A DNA stretch of 64,000 nt, from contig DATNJB010000059.1 of the NCBI GenBank assembly GCA_035604135.1, positions 1 through 64,000 of the forward strand, written 5' to 3'. Both the position numbers and the translations under genes were made by a program. This document shows, one piece after another, positions 58,719 to 64,000 of this stretch. Numbering within the stretch: position 1 is the first letter of the stretch; each line of letters opens with the position of its first letter. The DNA comes from Poindextera sp035604135. Lineage in GTDB: Bacteria; Pseudomonadota; Alphaproteobacteria; Caulobacterales; Caulobacteraceae. A model generated the notes under the pieces. It had not been told where the DNA came from and ran no database searches. It worked only from the letters and a program-made list of their open reading frames with translations.

Positions 58719-59921
58719 GCGGCATAGGTCGCCAGATCGACGTCCGCATCCGGCCAGCGCCGGCGGAGCCAGGCTGCGGCATCCTCCTGCCAACCGGCTA
58801 GCGCAGGCCACGCGCGATGCCGGCGGGCGGTCCGGGCGCCGGCCTCCAGCGTGGCGAGCATCTGGACGCGGCTCGCATCTCCCGGCGCGCGGGCGTCGAG
58901 CGTCGGAAACCGGGCGAAGCGATCGCAGGCCTCCGCAAGGCAGACCGCGGCCATGCCGTGGCCGAACAGGACGTCGTCCTCCCCCTCGGCCACGCCCGCG
59001 GCCAGCGCGCCACGGAAGGCGTCCTCCAGCGCCGCGTTGCGCGGATGTTCAACCGTGATCCAGGCAGGCCCGGGAACATGGATCCAGACCGCGTTCACCA
59101 GCGCGTGGCGATAGTCGGCGAACTCGAAGTCGATCAGCCGGCCGCCGCCCGCGCCGATGAGGACGTTGTTCGGCTGCGCATCGCCGTTGGTCAGCGTGAG
59201 GAACGCACCGGGCTCTAGGATCGTGCGCTCGACCTTGGCGAGCTCGGCCGCCCCTTCGCCCTCGATGGGCAGGCCAAGGGCGGCAAGCCGCTCGCGCGTC
59301 GCCGGCCACGCCGGCCCCAGCCCGCGCGCGCGCCCCGCCCTCCGGTCTGGAGCGCCGTAGCGCGCGCGGATCGCTGCGTAGTCGGCCTCGATGCCGGCCG
59401 TGGCCGCGCCGAGCGCGCCCATGCCGCGGGCGAAAGCCAGAAGATCGTCGGCGTGCGCGCCGGCGCCGTCGCGGCAGATCAGGTCAGCGAGGGGCGTCCC
59501 CCCGACGTCCTCGAGCACCAGCACGGCCGCCTGCAGGTCGGCGGCGACGACGCGGGGCGCCGCGGTGAACCCGATCGCCTCGAGGAACTCGAGCGCCGCC
59601 CGCTCGGTCGCCATCCCGCCGCGGGTCGACGCGGAAGCCGTTTGGATCTTCGCGCAGCCACTTCACGATCACGCTCGCAGGCGCGCCGGCGCCGGCCAGT
59701 GCGCAGCGCATCGCCGACCAGGGCGCCAAGGGCTGGGCGGCTGCGATCGTCGTCGGGCGGCCGAGCGCGGCGGACAGGAGGGCGGTCAGCTGATCGATGG
59801 CGGGCGGGGCCAAGGGCTCTCGGACGGGGCTGTTGCGGGAATGGCGCGACCTATAGCCGTTCCGATCCGGCCAACGCCAGCCACGCCCGCCGCGCTTGAC
59901 CTCGCGTGCCGCGGCGGTCAT
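58700..59921 (-). pseudogene. Phosphotransferase (APH) family protein, frameshifted
   Basis: The main frame 59614-58700 gives MATERAALEFLEAIGFTAAP, LVLEDVGGTPLADL, the catalytic LTNGDAQPNNVLIG (Asp in NGD) and LIDFEFADYRHAL. The upstream part is in another frame: PLAPPAIDQLTALLSAALG and ASVIVKWLREDPNGFRVDPRR. One extra G in CGG-CGG-GATG at about 59613-59620 separates them. Together they form one APH-fold kinase of about 350 to 400 aa. The start could be ATG 59921. The indel may be genuine or a sequencing error. Confidence 0.75.
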
Positions 59922-59948
59922 GCCGCTCCAAGTTTCCCGAGGGTCCGC

Positions 59949-61166
59949 ATGGCCGACCGCGACAACGAGGATCCGTCCGGCTGGGACGTCGCCACCCGCT
60001 TGGTGCACGGCGGTTCGCTACGCTCGAGCTTCGGCGAAACCGCCGAGGCGATCTTCCTCACCCAAGGCTACATCTACGACTCGGCCGAGAGCGCCGACGC
60101 GCGCTTCGCCGGGACCGAGCCGGGCTTCATCTACTCGCGCTACGCCAATCCGACGGTGAGGATGTTCGAGGACCGCCTGGCCCTACTCGAAGGCGCGGAA
60201 GCCTGCCGCGCGCAGGCGACCGGCATGGCGGCGGTGCACCTGGCGCTGATGGGGCTCTTACGCGCCGGCGACCACGTCGTGGCGGGCCAGGCGCTGTTCG
60301 GCTCAAACCGCTGGCTGATGAACAACTGGCTTCCCCGGTTCGGCATCGAGGCGACGATGGTTCCGGCGAGCGACCTCGAGGCCTGGAAGGCGGCGTTGCG
60401 GCCCAACACCAAGCTCGTCCTCATCGAAAGCCCGGCCAACCCGCTCCTGGAGATCACCGATATCGAGGGCGTGGCCCAGCTCGCCCACGCGGCTGGCGCG
60501 AAGGTCCTCGTCGACAACGTCTTCGCATCGCCGATCCTGCAGAAACCGCTCATGCTGGGCGCCGACGTCGTCATCTATTCGGCGACCAAGCACATCGACG
60601 GCCAGGGCCGCGTGCTGGGCGGCGCGGTTCTGGGCGCGCAGGCGCTGCTCGAGGACGCCTACCGCGACCCGATCCGCCATACCGGGCCGGCGCTGTCGCC
60701 TTTCAACGCCTGGGTGCTGCTGAACGGCCTTGTCACGCTGGACCTGCGGGTGCGGCGGCAGAGCGAGACCGCCGCGATCCTCGCCGATCGGCTTGCCGGG
60801 CACCCGAAGGTCGTGACCTGCCGCTATCCTGGGCGCAAGGACCATCCGCAGCATGAGCTCGCGCGCCGGCAGATGACCGGCGGCGGCAACGCGATGATCG
60901 GCGGGGGCACGCTCATCGCCTTCGACCTCGGCAATCAGGCGCGGGCGTTCAACGTGCTGAACGCGCTCAAGATCATCGACATCTCCAACAACCTCGGCGA
61001 CGCGCGCTCGTTGGCCACGCATCCCACGACCACCACCCATCGGGCGATGACCGAGGAGCAGCGGCTGGAGATCGGTCTGACCGCGGGCTGGGTTCGCCTC
61101 TCGGTCGGCCTGGAGAGCGCGGCCGACCTCTGGCGCGACCTCGAGCGCGCGCTGGCCGGCGCATGA
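59949..61166 (+). CDS. metZ: O-succinylhomoserine sulfhydrylase
   Basis: A 405-aa PLP enzyme of the Cys/Met metabolism family that makes homocysteine from O-succinylhomoserine and sulfide. Motifs are TRLVHGGSLRSSFGETAEAIFLTQGYIYDSAESADARFAG, YSRYANPTVRMFEDRLALLEG, the PLP lysine in IYSATKHIDGQGRVLGG, and SLGDARSLATHPTTTTHR type ending DARSLATHPTTTTHRAMTEEQR. ATG 59949 follows AGGGT. I did not find a SAM riboswitch upstream. It overlaps apaG by 4 nt. Confidence 0.96.
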   Translation: MADRDNEDPSGWDVATRLVHGGSLRSSFGETAEAIFLTQGYIYDSAESADARFAGTEPGFIYSRYANPTVRMFEDRLALLEGAEACRAQATGMAAVHLALMGLLRAGDHVVAGQALFGSNRWLMNNWLPRFGIEATMVPASDLEAWKAALRPNTKLVLIESPANPLLEITDIEGVAQLAHAAGAKVLVDNVFASPILQKPLMLGADVVIYSATKHIDGQGRVLGGAVLGAQALLEDAYRDPIRHTGPALSPFNAWVLLNGLVTLDLRVRRQSETAAILADRLAGHPKVVTCRYPGRKDHPQHELARRQMTGGGNAMIGGGTLIAFDLGNQARAFNVLNALKIIDISNNLGDARSLATHPTTTTHRAMTEEQRLEIGLTAGWVRLSVGLESAADLWRDLERALAGA

Positions 61167-61624
61167 CCCGCGGCCCCCGGCCCTCGGCCGGCCCAAGCTT
61201 TCGTGAAAGCCGGCCCGCGCTCGATCGGGCGGTCTACGAAGCCCGCACCGGCCAGATCATCGTGCGCGTCGAGCCGCGCTTTTTGCCGGAACAGTCCGAC
61301 GAGCGCGAGCGTCGGTACGTATGGGCTTATACGGTCGAGATCGAGAACCATGGCGAGGAGACCGTCCAGCTGCTCTCAAGGCGCTGGCTGATCACCGATG
61401 CGCTGAACCGCACCGAAACGGTGGTCGGCGAAGGCGTGCGTGGAGAGCAACCGACGCTCGGTGCGCGGCAGGCGTTTCGCTACACCTCCTTCTGCCCGCT
61501 CGGCACGCCTTCGGGCGAGATGCGCGGCGCCTACCAGATGATCACCGACGCGGGCGCGGTCTTCGAGGTCGAGATCCCGGCGTTTTCGCTGCACCTACCC
61601 AGCGCGAGGCGCAATCTGAACTAG
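61163..61624 (+). CDS. apaG: ApaG (Co2+/Mg2+ efflux-associated domain protein)
   Basis: A 153-aa protein with the ApaG/F-box-associated fold. Markers are IIVRVEPRFLPEQSDERERRYVWAYTVEIENHGEETVQLLSRRWLITDA, GEGVRGEQPTLGARQAFRYTSFCPLGTPSGEMRGAYQM. It is implicated in divalent-cation resistance. Coupling to metZ (ATGA overlap) is typical in alphaproteobacteria. The 25-residue lead-in before the fold is longer than in E. coli ApaG. The stop overlaps that of the convergent MarR gene. Confidence 0.94.
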   Translation: MTRGPRPSAGPSFRESRPALDRAVYEARTGQIIVRVEPRFLPEQSDERERRYVWAYTVEIENHGEETVQLLSRRWLITDALNRTETVVGEGVRGEQPTLGARQAFRYTSFCPLGTPSGEMRGAYQMITDAGAVFEVEIPAFSLHLPSARRNLN

Positions 61625-62154
61625 TCGGCGCCGTCGCGGGTGTGCAGCACGAGCCGGCGAACAAGCGCCGCATCGGCGACGAGGTTGCTGAGCATGGCCT
61701 GCTGCAGGCGGGCGAAACGGCGCTGGTCCTCTTCCTCGATCCCGTCCAGCGCGCGGCGATTGACCCGATAGACGGCCCTCAGCGCCTGTTGGTTGGCCGT
61801 GCGGCCATCGGGGGTGACCCGAAGCAGAACCTGACGGCGGTCCGTTGGCGGGGTCTCGCGACTGACGAGGCCGCCGGCGACCAGCTGGTCGACCGTACGG
61901 GTCATCGTCGTGCGGTCGACGGCGCTGAAGTCTGCGAGCTCCGACATGCCAAGCGGTTCAAGCCGGGCGATGACGCTGAGCGCGCGGTAGCGCGCGACGT
62001 TCAAACCGAGTGGGCGAAACGCCTCCTCGAGCACGGCTTCCCGGTGGCGGGCCAGGACCGCGAAAAGATGGAAGACGTAGGTGATCACGTCGTAGGGGAA
62101 CTCGCCCTCTGGATCGGTCGTGGATGCCGGGCGCTGGGCTTTGGGGGCCGTCAT
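61621..62154 (-). CDS. MarR family transcriptional regulator
   Basis: A 177-aa product from ATG 62154, with AGGA 6 nt upstream; a TTG at 62193 is possible. The winged helix spans GMSELADFSAVDRTTMTRTVDQLVAGGLVSRETPPTDRRQVLLRVTPDGR. MarR dimers bind palindromes and release DNA on binding phenolic ligands. Two long direct repeats in the divergent gap (62201-62224, 62247-62270) are likely operators. It is convergent with apaG. Confidence 0.93.
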   Translation of the reverse strand: MTAPKAQRPASTTDPEGEFPYDVITYVFHLFAVLARHREAVLEEAFRPLGLNVARYRALSVIARLEPLGMSELADFSAVDRTTMTRTVDQLVAGGLVSRETPPTDRRQVLLRVTPDGRTANQQALRAVYRVNRRALDGIEEEDQRRFARLQQAMLSNLVADAALVRRLVLHTRDGAD

Positions 62155-62200
62155 CGGAAATCCTGGGCGACGGTTGAGCTCGGCCTTCGTCAAATTCAGA

Positions 62201-62224
62201 GAACCAGATTATGCGAACCTACAC
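62201..62224. promoter_or_regulatory. Putative MarR operator repeat 1
   Basis: GAACCAGATTATGCG at the start matches the second copy 46 bp away. The consensus is GAACCAnATTATGnG followed by nAnCTnCAC. On the minus strand a -10-like CATAATCT falls inside it, with TTGCAC 15-16 nt upstream, so a repressor here would block the regulator's own promoter. Confidence 0.55.
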
Positions 62225-62246
62225 AAGGTGCAAGCGATATATTTGT

Positions 62247-62270
62247 GAACCACATTATGTGTATCTGCAC
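62247..62270. promoter_or_regulatory. Putative MarR operator repeat 2
   Basis: GAACCACATTATGTG, followed by TATCTGCAC. It matches repeat 1 at most positions. It lies about 60 nt before the start of the 74-aa gene at 62332 and could control it too. Confidence 0.5.
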
Positions 62271-62331
62271 TTTGTTCTTGACGCGAGGGCTCGGCGTCCG
62301 TAGGGGATGCCGCCGCACGCGAGGAACTCCA

Positions 62332-62556
62332 ATGTCTGCCGCGAAAGACGAAGCCGACGACGTCAAGCTGATCACGTTCCGCGTCGTTCGCTCGCCGGCG
62401 GGCTGGCGCATCTACGGCGTCGAACAGCTGGCCAATTCGACGCTCTATCTGTCGCTCGACGCCGCGCTGACCCAAGCGCGCTCGATGGCCGACGTGCTCG
62501 CCCGGCATGGCCATCCGGCGCGGGTGATCGTCGATCCCGACGTCGTCCTGGACTGA
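62332..62556 (+). CDS. Small hypothetical protein (74 aa)
   Basis: ATG 62332 is preceded by GAGGA at 6-7 nt. The product reads DDVKLITFRVVRSPAGWRIYGVEQLANSTLYLSLDAALTQARSMADVLARHGHPARVIVDPDVVLD, a beta-strand-rich short protein like DUF2188 or other small RNA-binding-like domains, but I am not sure of the family. It is divergent from the MarR regulator and shares its control region, so it is a likely target. It ends 3 nt before the convergent hslO stop. Confidence 0.8.
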   Translation: MSAAKDEADDVKLITFRVVRSPAGWRIYGVEQLANSTLYLSLDAALTQARSMADVLARHGHPARVIVDPDVVLD

Positions 62557-62559
62557 ACG

Positions 62560-63468
62560 TCAGCCGACGGTCGTCGGCTCGATCGCGTAGGTGCGCGAGC
62601 AGTACTCGCAAGTGACGCGGATCATCCCGTCGGCCTCGACCATCTCGGCGCGCTCGGCGGCCGGGAACGACTTCAGCACCCGCTCGATCCGCTCCGTCGA
62701 GCAGCGGCAGAAGGCGCTCAGCGGCTTCGGCTCGAACAGGCGAACCCCGCGCTCGTGGAACAGTCGATAGAGCAGGCGGTCGGGCGGCAAGGCCGGGTCG
62801 ATCAGCTCGTCCTCGCCGACGGTCCTGATCAACGCCTCGGCCGTCTCCCACGCATCCTCCGTCGGCCCGCGCGCGTCGTCGGCGGCGACGTTCTGCAGGA
62901 TCAGGCCGCCGGCCCGCCACCGCGGTCGTTCGTCGTTGCGGACCTGGCCAACCGATAGCCGAACGCGGGTCGGCGTCTGCTCCGACTGGGCGAAGTAGTG
63001 CTCGGCCGACAGCGCCAGCGTCTCGCCCTCGATCGGCGTGACGCCCTGATAGCGCTCCATGTCGTCGCCCTGGTCGATGGTCATGATGAAGAGACCCTGG
63101 CCGAGCAGGGTTCGCGCGCCCGGCTGGGCGAACCCGCCCGAGACCGCCGCCACGCGCGCCGCATCGTAGCGACAATAGCCGCGCAGGGCGCCCTTCGTGT
63201 CGTAGTCGGCGACGACGTAGGCGACCGGCCCGTCGCCCTGCGCCTGCAGGATCAGCTTGCCTTCGAACTTCAGGCTGGCGCCGACCAGCGCGGCGAGCGC
63301 GCAGGCTTCGCCCAGCAGGTTGGCCACGGCGTCCGGGTAGGCGTGGCGGCTCAGCACCTCGTCGACAACCCGGCCGAGCCGCGCGATCCGCCCGCGTACC
63401 GGGCGGCCCTCGATCTGAAAGGCCGCGACCAGGTCGTCGTCGATGCGCCGGGTGTCGGTCTGGGACAA
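62560..63468 (-). CDS. hslO: Hsp33 family redox-regulated chaperone
   Basis: A 302-aa chaperone active under oxidative stress. The zinc-binding C-terminus has CxC in SAFCRCSTERIERVL and CxxC in RVTCEYCSRTYAIEP, so the redox switch is intact. N-terminal body motifs are GRIARLGRVVDEVLSRHAYPDAVANLLGEACALAALVGASLKFEGKLILQAQGDGPV and YQGVTPIEGETLALSAEHYFAQSEQTPTRVRLSV. The only fitting start is TTG 63468. It is divergent from a GNAT gene. Confidence 0.95.
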   Translation of the reverse strand: MSQTDTRRIDDDLVAAFQIEGRPVRGRIARLGRVVDEVLSRHAYPDAVANLLGEACALAALVGASLKFEGKLILQAQGDGPVAYVVADYDTKGALRGYCRYDAARVAAVSGGFAQPGARTLLGQGLFIMTIDQGDDMERYQGVTPIEGETLALSAEHYFAQSEQTPTRVRLSVGQVRNDERPRWRAGGLILQNVAADDARGPTEDAWETAEALIRTVGEDELIDPALPPDRLLYRLFHERGVRLFEPKPLSAFCRCSTERIERVLKSFPAAERAEMVEADGMIRVTCEYCSRTYAIEPTTVG

Positions 63469-63579
63469 GCTGTGGCTCGGCGGACGCGGCGCGGAGCGCG
63501 CGAACGGGGTAGGGTGCTAAGGAAAAGTCGAGGCGAAGATAGGCGCCCCGGCGCCCCGGCGCCAGGGCGGACGCAGACG

Positions 63580-64000
63580 ATGCAGGCTCCCGAGATGACG
63601 GCTCCATTCTGGCGCGGAGAGCGGATCCGGCTGCGCGCGCTCGCCAAGGCGGACGCCGCCCACTGGCTCGTGTTCGACGATGACTCGGAGGCGATCCGCA
63701 CGCTCAACCTCGGGATCAGCCTGCCTCGCTCGCCGAGCCAGGCCGAGGAGTGGGCCGAACGGTTCGCCGACTTCAAGAACGCCGACGAGGCGATGATCTT
63801 CACGATCGAAACCCACGCCGGCGACTACGTCGGCAGCCTCAACCTCGGTGGCGTCGATCGCCGGAACGGCACGTTCGGGACGGGAACGCGGCTCTCGGCT
63901 GAGCATCGCGGCAAGGGCTATGCGCTCGAGGCCAAGCGGATCGTGCTGCGCTACGCGTTCAACGAGATGCGGCTGCAGAAGTACAACATCCGCTGTCTCG
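63580..64000 (+). CDS. GNAT family N-acetyltransferase, 3' end outside window
   Basis: ATG 63580 starts a frame that runs off the right edge, 140 residues visible. It fits the RimJ/RimL acetyltransferase type: FWRGERIRLRALAKADAAHWLVFDDDSEAIRTLNLG, then GDYVGSLNLGGVDRRNGTFGTGTRLSAEHRGKGYALEAKRIVLRYAFNEMRLQKYNIRCL. The acetyl-CoA loop RGKGYA is present. ATG 63595 is another possible start. Substrate unknown. Confidence 0.9.
   Translation, partial: MQAPEMTAPFWRGERIRLRALAKADAAHWLVFDDDSEAIRTLNLGISLPRSPSQAEEWAERFADFKNADEAMIFTIETHAGDYVGSLNLGGVDRRNGTFGTGTRLSAEHRGKGYALEAKRIVLRYAFNEMRLQKYNIRCL

Noticed and set aside
59620..59949. SAM riboswitch upstream of metZ
   Set aside because: SAM-II elements occur before metZ-type genes in alphaproteobacteria, but I could not find its conserved core or pseudoknot here, and this stretch codes for the split phosphotransferase.

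Overview
The window is high-GC chromosomal DNA from an alphaproteobacterium, most likely a member of the Caulobacteraceae (Caulobacter/Phenylobacterium-like). The evidence is an RcdA (DUF1465) cell-cycle adaptor, a TrcR/DUF1013 regulator, a ProXp-ala-type trans-editing protein, a perfect TTAA-N7-TTAA CtrA box, a ruvCAB-ybgC-tolQRAB-pal-cpoB run followed by tilS and ftsH, and glycolytic genes in the order gap-pgk-fba-thiE. Most of the window is ordinary core genome with tightly packed and often overlapping genes.

Layout. 1-610: a cut-off gene beside tRNA-Gly(GCC). 0.7-13.2 kb: housekeeping genes (DUF6065, tRNA deacylase, CnoX-like thioredoxin, Lon-N-like protein, Trm112, DUF971, a UbiH-type hydroxylase, TrcR, VOC, membrane proteins, quinone reductase, RcdA, RpmE, an RNA methyltransferase-like protein, SuhB, EF-P). 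13.2-22.7 kb: central carbon metabolism (thiE, fba, pgk, gap, purT, tkt), then a DUF4164 protein and zapA. 22.8-33 kb: an accessory block with a chagasin-type inhibitor and a frameshifted papain-like protease, a phospholipase C-like phosphoesterase, a threonine aldolase, an enoyl-CoA hydratase, a phosphotransferase, an HtrA-like protease and a complete IS1595-family transposon with passenger genes, one encoding a HEPN-like RNxxxH protein. 33-34.4 kb: a probable 6S RNA and a YmdB-type phosphoesterase. 34.4-49 kb: YebC, the Holliday-junction and Tol-Pal gene run, tilS, ftsH, folP and thiD. 49-64 kb: a MocR regulator, a frameshifted winged-helix gene, GNAT, PhzF, serC-serA, a small Rieske/phytanoyl-dioxygenase/ornithine-cyclodeaminase group, a frameshifted phosphotransferase, metZ-apaG, a MarR regulator, Hsp33 and a cut-off acetyltransferase.

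Three families of palindromic dispersed repeats fill the gaps: family A, long inverted repeats built of 9-base units (8 loci); family B, short CCCGC-GCGGG hairpins directly after stop codons (4 loci); and family C, elements with a hairpin at each end around GAGGGGTTAC/GTAACCCCTC (3 loci). The IS1595 element sits in the terminal hairpin of a family C copy, with a 9-bp target duplication and 23-bp terminal inverted repeats. Three accessory genes (protease, winged-helix regulator, phosphotransferase) each carry one apparent single-G indel, which may be real decay or sequence error.

The best candidate for something undescribed is the cargo of the IS1595 element: a HEPN-like protein, a 47-aa microprotein whose start codon shares CATG with it, and a two-gene operon ending in a tail-anchored coiled-coil protein.
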